Below, piece after piece: positions 26,788 to 35,497 of a stretch of 64,000 nt of DNA. Location: the NCBI RefSeq assembly GCF_001673405.1, contig NZ_LZLV01000155.1:1-64000 (forward strand), read 5' to 3'. This DNA comes from Mycobacterium sp. 1245111.1 (lineage in GTDB: Bacteria; Actinomycetota; Actinomycetes; Mycobacteriales; Mycobacteriaceae). The notes under the pieces were generated by a model. It worked only from the letters and a program-made list of their open reading frames with translations. It was not told the origin of the DNA and did no database searches. The first letter of the stretch is position 1; the number at the start of each line of letters is the position of its first letter. A program made the translations under genes and the position numbers.

Positions 26788-26980
26788 TTAACGGAGAACT
26801 GTACGCCATCGGGTTCTCACGTCTTGATCGCGCTGTGGCTGTCCCGGCGTCCGGTGCGAGGACAGGTCGGCCCTACGCCCGCTCAACAGCGCACTGGTGT
26901 CGTCCGATCCGGCCACGACGGCATTCAATACGACGTCGTGTCGTAGATACAAGACCCCGATCGGGTAGGGGGTATTGGGT

Positions 26981-28774
26981 TCAGTTCTTCTTGTGCGGCA
27001 AGAACTCCTGCGCCTTGGTTTTCAGGCCGGTCTTGACGAAGCCCACCCGGTCCTCGTCGCCGGCCAGCACGGCCGTGGTCGCCGCCTTGAACTGGTCCCA
27101 GGTGGCATGCGGCGGAATCGGCGGCATGTCGGGATCGGTGTAGACGTCCAAAACGGTCGGCCGGTCGGCCGACAGCGCGTCACGCCACACGTCCGCGAGC
27201 TCCTCGGGATCCTTGACCGACGAGGCGTTGAGCCCGAGGCCCGCCGCGAATGCCGCAAAGTCGACATCGGGCAGGTTCTGCGATTCCGCGAACTTCGGCG
27301 CACCGGCCATCGCGCGCATCTCCCAGGTGACCTGGTTGAGGTCGTTGTTGTGCAAGATCGCGATAATCAGCCGCGGGTCGTCCCACTCGCGCCAGTACCG
27401 CTTGATCGTGATCAGCTCGGCCATCCCGTTCATCTGCATGGCGCCGTCCCCGGCGAAGACGATCACCGGACGGTCCGGATGGGCGAACTTGGCCCCGATG
27501 CCGTAGGGGACGCCGGGGCCCATGGTCGCCAGGGTGCCGGACAGCGAACCGCGGATCTCGCCACGGAAGCGTAGATTGCGGGCGTACCAGTTGGCTGCCG
27601 AGCCGGAATCGGCTGTGACGATGGCGTTTTCGGGCAGCTGCGGCGACAGCTCGGAGAACAACCGCAACGGGTTGACCTGCTCGGTCGCCACCATCGCCTC
27701 CTTGTCCATGGTCTCCCACCACCGGGCCACGTTCTTCTCGATCCCCTCGCGCCACGACCTGTCCTCCTTGCGTCGAAGCAGCGGGATGAGCGCGCGTAAC
27801 GCGGATTTGGCGTCGGCCACGAGGTTGATGTCGTACGGGTAGCGCATCCCGATGAACCTGCCGTCGACGTCGATCTGCACCGATTTGCACTGGCCGAACT
27901 CCGGAATGAACTGGGTATAGGGGAAGCTCGAGCCCACGGTCAGCAGAGTGTCACACCCGCGCATCATCTCGTAGCTGGGCCGGGTTCCCAGCAACCCGAT
28001 AGAGCCTGTCACCCAAGGCAATTCGTCCGAAAGCACGTCCTTACCCAGTAGGGCTTTCGCTGCGCCCGCTCCGAGCAAGTCGGCAACCTCGGCGAGCTCG
28101 TCGGCAGCCCCGCGCGCCCCGGTACCCACCAGCATCGCGACCTTTTTGCCCTCGTTGAGAAGGGCGGCGGCGCGAGAGATGGCGTCGTCGTCGGGATCAA
28201 TGGCCGGCCACTCGATGCCAAGACTGGACGGCACCATCTTGAACGCGTGAGTCGGTGGCGAATACGGCAACTCCTGAACGTCGGAGGGAATGATCAGCGC
28301 CGTCGGGACACGTTGGGTCAACGCCACCCGGATCGCGCGGTCCAACACGTTGGGCAATTGCTCTGGGACAGTGACCATTTGGACATAGTCGCTGGCGACA
28401 TCCTTGAATAGGCTCATCAGGTCGACCTCTTGCTGGTACGACCCACCCATTGCGCTGCGATTGGTCTGCCCGACGATCGCCACCACCGGTACGTGGTCGA
28501 GTTTGGCGTCGTAGAGACCGTTGAGCAGGTGGATCGCGCCCGGGCCGGACGTCGCCATACAGACTCCCACCCGACCCGAGAATTTCGCGTATCCCACCGC
28601 CTCGAAGGCACTCATTTCCTCGTGCCGCGACTGGATGAACTTCGGCTTGTTCTCGGCGCGTCCGAACGCGGCCAAAATTCCGTTGATGCCGTCGCCGGGA
28701 TAGCCGAAGACCTGCTCGACGTCCCAAGCTCGTAGCCGCTCGAGTAAGTAGTCGGCGACCTCTTGCTTCGACAT
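26981..28774 (-). CDS. ThDP-dependent pyruvate oxidase/dehydrogenase-like enzyme
   Basis: A 597-residue thiamin-diphosphate enzyme of the acetolactate synthase/pyruvate oxidase group. The activating Glu lies in SRHEEMSAFEAVGYAKF (about residue 52). The ThDP motif is GDGAMQMNGMAELITIKRY...NNDLN (about 440-470). The middle FAD/nucleotide-binding-like domain contains MLVGTGARGA. Overall it resembles PoxB, a quinone-linked pyruvate dehydrogenase yielding acetate and CO2, but the lipid-binding C terminus typical of PoxB cannot be confirmed and the tail ends in LPHKKN. ATG 28774 has a purine-rich AAAGGGAAG upstream. It stands alone on the minus strand, divergent from the sugar-oxidation cluster. 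Confidence 0.85.
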   Translation of the reverse strand: MSKQEVADYLLERLRAWDVEQVFGYPGDGINGILAAFGRAENKPKFIQSRHEEMSAFEAVGYAKFSGRVGVCMATSGPGAIHLLNGLYDAKLDHVPVVAIVGQTNRSAMGGSYQQEVDLMSLFKDVASDYVQMVTVPEQLPNVLDRAIRVALTQRVPTALIIPSDVQELPYSPPTHAFKMVPSSLGIEWPAIDPDDDAISRAAALLNEGKKVAMLVGTGARGAADELAEVADLLGAGAAKALLGKDVLSDELPWVTGSIGLLGTRPSYEMMRGCDTLLTVGSSFPYTQFIPEFGQCKSVQIDVDGRFIGMRYPYDINLVADAKSALRALIPLLRRKEDRSWREGIEKNVARWWETMDKEAMVATEQVNPLRLFSELSPQLPENAIVTADSGSAANWYARNLRFRGEIRGSLSGTLATMGPGVPYGIGAKFAHPDRPVIVFAGDGAMQMNGMAELITIKRYWREWDDPRLIIAILHNNDLNQVTWEMRAMAGAPKFAESQNLPDVDFAAFAAGLGLNASSVKDPEELADVWRDALSADRPTVLDVYTDPDMPPIPPHATWDQFKAATTAVLAGDEDRVGFVKTGLKTKAQEFLPHKKN

Positions 28775-29285
28775 GGCTTCCCTTTCTGCTCAGACGATCG
28801 TGTTGCCGAATCGCCGCTTCTTGACGCGTGCGACGGTTTCCCAAGCGGACTCAACCGCCCTACGCCTGTGCTGCGCAGCGGCCAAGTCGGCGGCTTCCGA
28901 GAACCGCACCATGGCGGTATTACCCGCAATGGCCGGCGCTACTCATTTGCCATCCACTTCACAGCTAGCAAGCGGGAAGTTTTCATAATTGCGCCGACGC
29001 CGAGGCCACGGGAGCGCTGGGCATGATGCCGCCCGCACTATCAACCGGTTGACAACGAGATCCGCAGCGCCGTCGCAGGATTCAGGGTTTGTCGGGTCAG
29101 TTTTGCGGGTACGGCCCCGGGGTGCAGTTCGCACGCGTGCACGCGCGCGACCGGACCACCTAGTTGAACACGCAGCTAACCCGTCCTCAGCAAACCCATG
29201 CCGCCTGCATGGCTTGCAGACGCCGAACGCGATTTCTGCCCTGCGCCGTCCCACAGCAGAGCGGAACTAGAGGGGAGAATTGCCA
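28775..29285. other. Divergent intergenic region
   Basis: A 511-bp region between the ThDP enzyme gene and the plus-strand oxidation cluster. No gene is supported in either direction. It contains a perfect 12-bp palindrome, TCAACCGGTTGA (29041-29052), and the SigF-type promoter listed separately. GAGGGGAG just before 29286 serves the first cluster gene. The 28940-28990 stretch is locally AT-rich. Confidence 0.55.
29086..29111 (+). promoter_or_regulatory. SigF-type promoter of the sugar-oxidation cluster
   Basis: GGTTT (29086-29090), a 16-bp spacer and GGGTA (29107-29111) fit the mycobacterial SigF consensus GTTT-N15-17-GGGTA exactly. Transcription would begin near 29118, about 168 bp before the first gene. 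SigF directs stress and stationary-phase genes. Assigning the downstream run of genes to this promoter is inference from orientation and tight spacing. Confidence 0.72.
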
Positions 29286-29765
29286 ATGTTATTGCTAGAC
29301 AACGTCGGACGGCATCCAGGTGAACCCAAGCAGCTGGCAGAGCGTGCCCTCTACGACGTCGCGCACGGTCGGTTCGAACGCTCCCTGGCGGGGCTGACGG
29401 CGATGGCGGCCGTCGTCACGACCGCGGAGATCTACTTCGAGCACTACAAGGCCAGCTTCGGCAACAAATGGATGTGGAGTCCGGTGGTGGTGACGCCGCC
29501 GGTGGTCGTCGCCGGCATCGGCGGCGTTTTCTCCCGGCGGTGGGCCAAGCGGTGGCTGCCCATCACCGCCGGCGTCTACACGATCAACGGTCTGATGGGC
29601 GAGTATTTCCACGCTCGCGGAGTCGCCCGCAAGCCGGGTGGTTGGAAGAACGCGTCCTACAACGTGCCGATGGGCCCGCCGATCGCGGCGCCGGGGTTGA
29701 TGTGCATGGTGGGCGGCATGGGGCTGCTGGCGGCGGTCCTGCGGCGCGAGAAGTTTCGGCGATAA
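29286..29765 (+). CDS. Small four-helix membrane protein, possible dehydrogenase anchor
   Basis: A 159-residue integral membrane protein that I do not recognise. Hydrophobic segments lie at about 35-53 (LAGLTAMAAVVTTAEIYF), 65-84 (VVVTPPVVVAGIGGVF), 90-107 and 135-152 (APGLMCMVGGMGLLAAVL). His55 (YFEHYK) and His108 (GEYFHARG) sit at helix ends and could be heme or quinone-site ligands, but this is speculation. ATG 29286 is chosen over TTG 29280; GAGGGGAG is upstream. It is 5 bp before a gluconate-dehydrogenase-subunit-3-like gene and a GMC flavoenzyme, so a membrane-anchor role is plausible. Confidence 0.7.
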   Translation: MLLLDNVGRHPGEPKQLAERALYDVAHGRFERSLAGLTAMAAVVTTAEIYFEHYKASFGNKWMWSPVVVTPPVVVAGIGGVFSRRWAKRWLPITAGVYTINGLMGEYFHARGVARKPGGWKNASYNVPMGPPIAAPGLMCMVGGMGLLAAVLRREKFRR

Positions 29766-29770
29766 CCCCG

Positions 29771-30517
29771 ATGGCCGACACGTCACGTCCCGACCACCTG
29801 CCGAACCTGCGCCCGGACGGCAAGCCTCCCCATCCGTCCTGGCTGCCCAGGCAGCGCCGCGGCACCACCCCGCAGATGATCGGCCGCTACCCCGATTTCG
29901 ACGTCCTGGAAACGGCCGACACATGGGACGACGCCACCAGAAAGGTCGTTCTCGCGCGACTGGAACAGCCCGGTCCGTTGCGGTTCTTCACCGCAGGCGA
30001 GGAGCCGTGCCTGCGAGCGTTCTGTGACACCGTGCTTGCCCAGGACACCGAACCGCGGGTGCCGGTGGCAGAAGCCGTCGACTCGAAGCTCGCCGACGGT
30101 CGGCTCGACGGCTACCAGTACGCCGACATGCCCGATGACCGTGACACCTGGCGCATGGTGTTGCAGGCCCTCGACGAGACCGCGTCCGAGCGCTACGCCA
30201 AGGCTTCGTTCGCCGCGGCCGACGTCGGCACCCGCGAAGAGATCATCGGCCAGTTCGCTCAGGGTCAGTTGAGCGGCGGCACGTGGGAGCGGCTCAACGT
30301 CAAGCGCGCCTGGTCGGTGTGCATGCGGGGGGCGTTGTCCGGTTTCTATTCCCACCCGTGGGCCTGGAACGAGATCGGCTTCGGTGGTCCCGCCTACCCG
30401 CGCGGATTCATGCGGCTGGGCGGCGCGACCGGGTCGGACGCCGCGCGCGAACCTTACGAGATGCCCGGCGCCACCGACGAAGATCCGGTCCGCGTCGTCG
30501 AGGGCGGTGAACTCTGA
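29771..30517 (+). CDS. Gluconate 2-dehydrogenase subunit 3-like protein
   Basis: A 248-residue protein resembling the small (gamma) subunit of membrane-bound gluconate, glucose or fructose dehydrogenases. Recognisable segments are PLRFFTAGEEPCLRAFCDTVLAQD (about 65-88), IIGQFAQGQLSGGTW and the terminal FYSHPWAWNEIGFGGPAYPRGF (about 196-217), which is typical of the family. Unlike many homologues it has no evident Tat signal, implying that the complex faces the cytoplasm. ATG 29771 is selected; frame extension upstream overlaps the previous gene. Its stop overlaps the GMC gene start by one base (TGATG), so the two should be made together. Confidence 0.82.
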   Translation: MADTSRPDHLPNLRPDGKPPHPSWLPRQRRGTTPQMIGRYPDFDVLETADTWDDATRKVVLARLEQPGPLRFFTAGEEPCLRAFCDTVLAQDTEPRVPVAEAVDSKLADGRLDGYQYADMPDDRDTWRMVLQALDETASERYAKASFAAADVGTREEIIGQFAQGQLSGGTWERLNVKRAWSVCMRGALSGFYSHPWAWNEIGFGGPAYPRGFMRLGGATGSDAAREPYEMPGATDEDPVRVVEGGEL

Positions 30518-32205
30518 TGGGCGATCTGTGGCGGGGCCTGCTCAAAGGCGCGGTCGGGCCCAAGGACAACGACTCCCGCTACCTGCTCGACGTGCATTCC
30601 CGCGATCTGCCGGGCGAAAAAACGATGCGCCGCTACGGCGATGACGACGAGGTCGACATGGTGATCGTCGGGGCCGGCGCCGGTGGCTCGGTCTTGGCGC
30701 AACGGCTGGCCCGCGCGGGCTGGCGCATCGTCATCCTCGAGGCCGGCCCGTTCTGGCACCCCGACGAAGACTGGGTCTCCGACGAGGCCGGCTCGCACGG
30801 CCTGTACTGGACACAGAAGCGCATCCTCGGCGGCGACGACCCGATCGAGTTGGGCAAGAACAACTCCGGTCGTGGCGTCGGCGGATCCATGGTGCATTTC
30901 GCCGGGTACACCCCTCGGTTTCATCCCAGCGACTTCCAGACCAAAACCCTCGACGGCGTGGGGGCGGATTGGCCGATCGAATACGAGGACCTGCGCCCGC
31001 ACTACGAGCAGATCGAACTCGAGCTACCCGTGGCCGGCCAGAACTGGCCATGGGGCTACCCGCACCGGTATTCGTTTGCCCCCCATCCTATTTCAGGTGC
31101 TGCTGCCAAGCTGTGGCGCGGGGCGCAAAAGCTGGGCATCGAGATGCGGGTCGGACCCGTCGGGATCGTCAACGGTACGTTCGGTAACCGGCCGCACTGC
31201 ATCTACCGCGGCTACTGCCTGCAGGGCTGCAAAGTCAACGCGAAGGCCAGCCCCTATGTCACGCATCTACCCGATGCGCTGGCTCACGACGTCGAGGTAC
31301 GAGCCAATTGCATGGCTGCCCGCGTCGAGTTGGACGAGAGCGGCCTCGCCCGCGGGGTGGTGTACTACGACGAGGCTGGTGGCACTGAGCGGCTGCAACA
31401 CGCCAAAGTCGTTGCCGTGGCCGGCTATTCGATCGAGACGCCGCGACTGCTGTTGAACTCGGCCAGCAATCGCTTCCCCAACGGACTAGGCAACAACGAC
31501 GATCAGGTGGGCCGGTATGTGATGGTGCAGGGTGCCAGCCAGTCGGCGGGCCGGTGGTCCGAAGAAGTGCGGATGTACAAGGCACCGCCGCCGGAGGTGT
31601 CCTCCGAACAGTTCTACGAAACAGATGCGTCCCGCGGCTTTGCCCGTGGCTTCTCCGTCCAAACCGTATCCCCGATGCCGATCGGCTGGGCCGAACATGT
31701 TCTCGCCGAGGGACATTGGGGTCGGGCGATGCGCGAGTACATGCGCGACTACAACCACTGGGCGACGATCGGCGTGCTCAACGAACTGTTGCCGCTACCG
31801 GACAACCGAGTGACCCTCGCCGAGGAGACCGACCCGTACGGGCTCCCGGTGGCCCGTTTCGACTACACGTTGTGCGACAACGACAAAGCCAACATGGCCT
31901 ATTCCGACCACGTGCTCAGTGACATCCTGCACGCGGCCGACGCCCAGGATGTGCTGACGATACAGCGGTTCGCCCACCTGATCGGCGGCGCTCGGATGGG
32001 CACCAGCCCCGACAACTCGGTGGTCGACCGCGATCACCGGGTGTGGGGTGTGCCGAATCTGTTCGTGGCCGACGGCTCGGTCTGCCCGACTCAGGGCTCG
32101 GCCAACCCGGCGTTGACCATCATGGCGTTGGCGTCCCGTCTCGCCGAACGGTTGGCCAGCGGCACGGTCAGCGCGCGGCCCGCGAAGGTAGGGGCGCGTG
32201 CCTGA
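30517..32205 (+). CDS. GMC-family FAD oxidoreductase (gluconate/sugar dehydrogenase-like)
   Basis: A 562-residue flavoenzyme. The FAD-binding Rossmann motif is VIVGAGAGGSVLAQRLARAG (about 49-68), followed by ILEAG. The GMC C-terminal domain includes HLIGGARMGTSPDNSVVDRDHRVWGVPNLFVADGS...NPALTIMALA with the catalytic His region. Cys228, Cys234 and Cys238 (HCIYRGYCLQGC) lie where bacterial FAD-glucose and fructose dehydrogenases bind a 3Fe-4S cluster. There is no signal peptide. With the preceding subunit-3-like and membrane proteins it may form a three-part dehydrogenase that passes electrons to quinone. The substrate (sugar, aldonate or polyol) cannot be read. The 3' end overlaps the GH15 gene by 8 bp. 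Confidence 0.87.
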   Translation: MGDLWRGLLKGAVGPKDNDSRYLLDVHSRDLPGEKTMRRYGDDDEVDMVIVGAGAGGSVLAQRLARAGWRIVILEAGPFWHPDEDWVSDEAGSHGLYWTQKRILGGDDPIELGKNNSGRGVGGSMVHFAGYTPRFHPSDFQTKTLDGVGADWPIEYEDLRPHYEQIELELPVAGQNWPWGYPHRYSFAPHPISGAAAKLWRGAQKLGIEMRVGPVGIVNGTFGNRPHCIYRGYCLQGCKVNAKASPYVTHLPDALAHDVEVRANCMAARVELDESGLARGVVYYDEAGGTERLQHAKVVAVAGYSIETPRLLLNSASNRFPNGLGNNDDQVGRYVMVQGASQSAGRWSEEVRMYKAPPPEVSSEQFYETDASRGFARGFSVQTVSPMPIGWAEHVLAEGHWGRAMREYMRDYNHWATIGVLNELLPLPDNRVTLAEETDPYGLPVARFDYTLCDNDKANMAYSDHVLSDILHAADAQDVLTIQRFAHLIGGARMGTSPDNSVVDRDHRVWGVPNLFVADGSVCPTQGSANPALTIMALASRLAERLASGTVSARPAKVGARA

Positions 32206-33991
32206 CCGCAGAATCGACATCGAGGCGACGTTCTCGCCTCGGGTGCTGCGGGAATACGCGCTACTGGCTGACGGCGAGCGTGGCGCCCTGATCGGTCCCC
32301 AGGGCGACATTGCGTGGATGTGCGCGCCGCGATGGGATTCCGCCGCCGTCTTCTCCAATCTCATTGGCGGCGGGGGAATTTACGCCGTTACGCCGGCCGA
32401 CGTGCGTCATGTCTGGGGCGGATATTACGAGACGGGCACCCTGATCTGGCGCAATCGCTGGATCACCCGCGACGGCATCGTGGAATGTCGTGAGGCGTTG
32501 AGCTTTCCCGGCAATGTGGACCGGGTGGTGCTGTTGCGCCGCGTGACCGGCTGCCGCGGGACCGCTCGTGTGCGGGTGCTGCTGCAGCCGAGCGCGGAGT
32601 TCGGCGCGCGCGGCCCCGGCCGGATGAGCGTCCACGACGGCGTCTGGGCCGGGAAGTCGGGACGGTTGCACTGGCGCTGGCAGGGAGGCTGCGACGCGCG
32701 AAACGCGAAAGGACCGCACGACGGCAAGGCGCTGCTGGCGTGTGATCTCACCGTCGCCGAGGGCGAGCACCACGATTTGGTGCTGGAGCTATCCGAGGCC
32801 AGACTTTCCGACGAGCTCCCAGACCCCCACATCGCCTGGGCCGCAACAGAGGACGCGTGGCAGCGCAGCGTGCCCGACCTCGATTGCGTGATCGCCCGCC
32901 ACGACGCCAGGCACTCCTACGCGGTGCTGCGCGGCCTGACCAGCAGCGGCGGTGGCATGGTCGCCGCCGCCACGACGAGCCTGCCCGAACGCGCGCACGC
33001 CAACCAGAACTACGACTACCGCTACGCCTGGATCCGTGACCAGGTCTACGCCGGTATCGCCGCGGCAACCGTCGAAGCACCCGAACTCCTGGACCGCGCA
33101 GTCGAGTTCGTTGGTGCCCGACTGCTCGAAGACGGCCCGGACCTCAAACCCGCGTACACCGTCGCCGGCCGCAGCGTGCCCAGTGAGCAAACGCTCGAGC
33201 TGCCCGGCTACCCGGGCGGAAGCGACAGGATAGGCAACTGGGTCAACCAACAGTTTCAGCTCGACGTCTTCGGCGCGGCTCTGCAGTTGCTGGCCCGCGC
33301 CGCCGAGGCCGACCGGCTCGACACCGAAGGCTGGCGAGCCGCGCGAGCTGCCATCGCCGCGATCGAAAAGCGTTGGCAGGAGCCGGATGCGGGGATCTGG
33401 GAAATCGACAACGAAAACTGGACTCAGTCGCGCCTCGCGTGTGTGGCCGGGCTGCGCACCATTGCCAAGGTCACCGGTGGGGGCGCCGACGCCAGCGCCT
33501 GGCTGTCGCTGGCCGACACGATCCTCGCCGACACCGCGGCCAGCAGCCTGCATCCACGTGACGGCTACTGGCAGCGCAGCCCGCGACTTCCCGAGGTCGA
33601 CGCGTCGCTGCTGCTGGCGCCCGTGCGCGGGGCCGTGCCGGCCGACGACCCCCGTACCCGGGCCACGTTGGACGCCGTCCGCCACCAGCTCAGCGAGGAC
33701 AGCTTCGTTTACCGCTTCCGGCACGACGAACGCGCGCTCGGCGAGGCCGAAGGCGCCTTCCTGCTCTGCGGGTTCATGATGGCATTGGCCGAACATCAAC
33801 TGGGCCATGCCAATTGCGCGATGCGCTGGTTCGAACGCAACCGCGCCGCGTGCGGGCCGCCCGGACTGTTCTGCGAGGAATACGACGTCCGGCAGCGCCA
33901 GCTGCGCGGAAACCTGCCCCAGGCGTTCACACACGCGTTGATGTTGGAGTGCACAGCCACGCTCGCAACCGACGGAGTCCACCACAACTGA
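32198..33991 (+). CDS. Glycoside hydrolase family 15 (glucoamylase/trehalase-like)
   Basis: A 597-residue GH15 protein. An N-terminal beta-sandwich domain (REYALLADGERGALIGPQGDIAWMCAPRWDS, about 18-50) leads to the (alpha/alpha)6 barrel starting near NYDYRYAWIRDQVYAG (about 270-285). The catalytic acid is expected in GIWEIDNENW (about residue 400) and the base in GLFCEEYDVRQ (about 560); both Glu are present. Mycobacterial trehalase is a GH15 enzyme of similar architecture, but trehalose, maltose or alpha-glucan are all possible substrates. GTG 32198 overlaps the GMC gene. Released glucose could feed the adjacent dehydrogenase (inference). Confidence 0.9.
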   Translation: MPDRRIDIEATFSPRVLREYALLADGERGALIGPQGDIAWMCAPRWDSAAVFSNLIGGGGIYAVTPADVRHVWGGYYETGTLIWRNRWITRDGIVECREALSFPGNVDRVVLLRRVTGCRGTARVRVLLQPSAEFGARGPGRMSVHDGVWAGKSGRLHWRWQGGCDARNAKGPHDGKALLACDLTVAEGEHHDLVLELSEARLSDELPDPHIAWAATEDAWQRSVPDLDCVIARHDARHSYAVLRGLTSSGGGMVAAATTSLPERAHANQNYDYRYAWIRDQVYAGIAAATVEAPELLDRAVEFVGARLLEDGPDLKPAYTVAGRSVPSEQTLELPGYPGGSDRIGNWVNQQFQLDVFGAALQLLARAAEADRLDTEGWRAARAAIAAIEKRWQEPDAGIWEIDNENWTQSRLACVAGLRTIAKVTGGGADASAWLSLADTILADTAASSLHPRDGYWQRSPRLPEVDASLLLAPVRGAVPADDPRTRATLDAVRHQLSEDSFVYRFRHDERALGEAEGAFLLCGFMMALAEHQLGHANCAMRWFERNRAACGPPGLFCEEYDVRQRQLRGNLPQAFTHALMLECTATLATDGVHHN

Positions 33992-34022
33992 CTACAGCCA
34001 CTTCGAGGAAAGGCAGTCTGCA

Positions 34023-35036
34023 ATGACACAGACCGTGGTGATCACCGGGGCCAGCGCCGGCATCGGCCGCGCCACCGCGAAGGAGTTCGGGCAGCGGGGC
34101 GCCAACGTCGCGCTGCTCGCCCGCGGCGGGGCCGGGCTCGACGGCGCGGCCCGCGACGTGGAGGCCGGCGGCGGTAAGCCGCTGACCATTCCCACCGACG
34201 TGGCCGACTACTCGGCCGTGGCAGCCGCCGCCGACGAAACCGAGGCAGCCTTCGGCCCGATCGATGTGTGGGTCAACGTCGCGTTCACCTCAGTTTTCGC
34301 GCCGTTCGCCGAGATCACAGCCGAGGAATTCAAGCGGGTGACCGAGGTGTCCTACCTCGGGTATGTGCACGGCACCATGGCGGCGCTGGCGAAAATGCGC
34401 CCTCGCGACCGGGGGACCATCGTGCAGGTCGGCTCCGCGCTCAGCCAACGTTCCATCCCGTTGCAGTCTGCCTACTGCGGCGCCAAACACGCCGTCAACG
34501 GGTTCACCGAATCGGTGCGCTGCGAGCTGCTGCACGAGCATTCGCAAGTGCGGATCACCCTCGTGCAGATGCCGGCGGTCAACACGCCGCAGTTCTCCTG
34601 GGTCCTGTCCCGCCTCCCCCGGCATCCCCAGCCGGTACCACCGATCTACCAGCCCGAGGTCGCGGCGCGCGGCGTGCTGTATGCCGCCGATCATCCTGAG
34701 CGCAAACAGTATTGGGTCGGCGAGAGCACGGTGGTTACCCTCGTCGCGCAAAAGTTCGTCGCGCCGCTGCTGGACCGGTATCTGGGCCGCACCGGCTACG
34801 AGTCTCAGCAGACCGATCAGCGGGTGAATGGCCAACAGCCACAGAACCTTTGGCAGCCGGTCGACGACGAACCCGGCAGTGACCACGGGGCCCACGGTGG
34901 CTTCGACGACGAGTCCCACGGCCACAGCCCGCAGCTGTGGTTCTCCCACCACCCAGTCACATCGGCCGTCGGCGCGGCTGGCCTCGGACTGGGCGCTCTG
35001 CTCGCGGTCCGCGAAACATTCGGGCGGGCGCGATGA
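34023..35036 (+). CDS. SDR-family oxidoreductase with C-terminal extension
   Basis: A 337-residue short-chain dehydrogenase. The nucleotide motif TGASAGIGRATAKEF (about 7-21) and the YCGAK active-site Tyr-Lys (about residues 155-159), with Ser in VGSALSQ, mark a classical SDR. The C-terminal 75 residues are unusual: a His/Gln/Asp-rich low-complexity stretch (about 260-305), then a hydrophobic segment (AVGAAGLGLGALLAVRETFG) that may touch the membrane. ATG 34023 follows GAGGAAAGGCAG. The stop overlaps the next gene (ATGA). Similar long SDRs occur beside GMC and GH15 genes in other actinobacteria; the substrate is unknown. Confidence 0.86.
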   Translation: MTQTVVITGASAGIGRATAKEFGQRGANVALLARGGAGLDGAARDVEAGGGKPLTIPTDVADYSAVAAAADETEAAFGPIDVWVNVAFTSVFAPFAEITAEEFKRVTEVSYLGYVHGTMAALAKMRPRDRGTIVQVGSALSQRSIPLQSAYCGAKHAVNGFTESVRCELLHEHSQVRITLVQMPAVNTPQFSWVLSRLPRHPQPVPPIYQPEVAARGVLYAADHPERKQYWVGESTVVTLVAQKFVAPLLDRYLGRTGYESQQTDQRVNGQQPQNLWQPVDDEPGSDHGAHGGFDDESHGHSPQLWFSHHPVTSAVGAAGLGLGALLAVRETFGRAR

Positions 35037-35488
35037 CCGCACTCGCGCGTACCGTTTATGGGCTGCTGCTGCTCGTAGCTCCAAACTCGCTGTTGCACAG
35101 GGTATCCGGTGACCGGGCCAGCAAACGGGAGCGAAGGCTGACCCGCGTGCTGGGGGCCCGACTGCTGACGCAGGCGGCGGTGACCGACATTCGGCCCGAC
35201 GCCGTCAGCGTGGCGCTGGGCGCCGAGGTCGATCTTGTGCACGCGATCTCGATGATTGTGTGGTCCGTCGTCGACCGAAGCTCGCGGCGCCTGACGCTGA
35301 TCAGCGCGGCGCTCGCCGGACTCTTCGCCGCCGCCGGAACGGCACAGGCCCGACGTACTCCCGCGGTCGCGTCCCCGTCCGAGTCCAGCCAACTGCTCAA
35401 CCTCTTGGTCCGCTTCCGCCATCAGGCCGCCGTGGCAGTCAGCCAATACACGCTGCCGCGGGCGTTGCGTGACGGCCTGGGCACCTAG
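35033..35488 (+). CDS. Small hydrophobic protein, unknown function
   Basis: A 151-residue Ala/Leu-rich protein that I cannot assign. It has three to four hydrophobic stretches (about 3-17, 36-60, 66-78 and 88-103) separated by Arg-rich segments (RASKRERRLTRVLGAR; VDRSSRRL), so it is probably a small membrane protein. The organisation resembles DUF4267-like proteins. ATG 35033 overlaps the SDR stop by 4 bp, and the enolase-superfamily gene begins 9 bp after its end, so it belongs to the same operon. Confidence 0.68.
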   Translation: MTALARTVYGLLLLVAPNSLLHRVSGDRASKRERRLTRVLGARLLTQAAVTDIRPDAVSVALGAEVDLVHAISMIVWSVVDRSSRRLTLISAALAGLFAAAGTAQARRTPAVASPSESSQLLNLLVRFRHQAAVAVSQYTLPRALRDGLGT

Positions 35489-35497
35489 GAGGTCCCG

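Larger units (their letters stand above)
26546..26980. other. ESX-3 promoter region
   Basis: A 435-bp region upstream of eccA3 that holds an IdeR-like box, a perfect palindrome and a Zur-like box, listed separately. No gene is supported: the 75-codon minus-strand frame at 26582-26809 has no family character and would run through the operators. The part nearest the convergent end of the ThDP enzyme gene (26800-26980) shows nothing I can name. Confidence 0.7.

Noticed and set aside
26582..26809. 75-codon minus-strand frame upstream of eccA3
   Set aside because: It spans the Zur box and the palindrome, has no recognisable domain and mixed composition; better explained as regulatory DNA.
32198..33991. 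Loss of the catalytic Glu in the GH15 protein (DVFGA where many relatives read DVYGE)
   Set aside because: The catalytic acid and base in this family lie in GIWE and CEEYD, both present here; the DVYGE position is not catalytic as far as I know.
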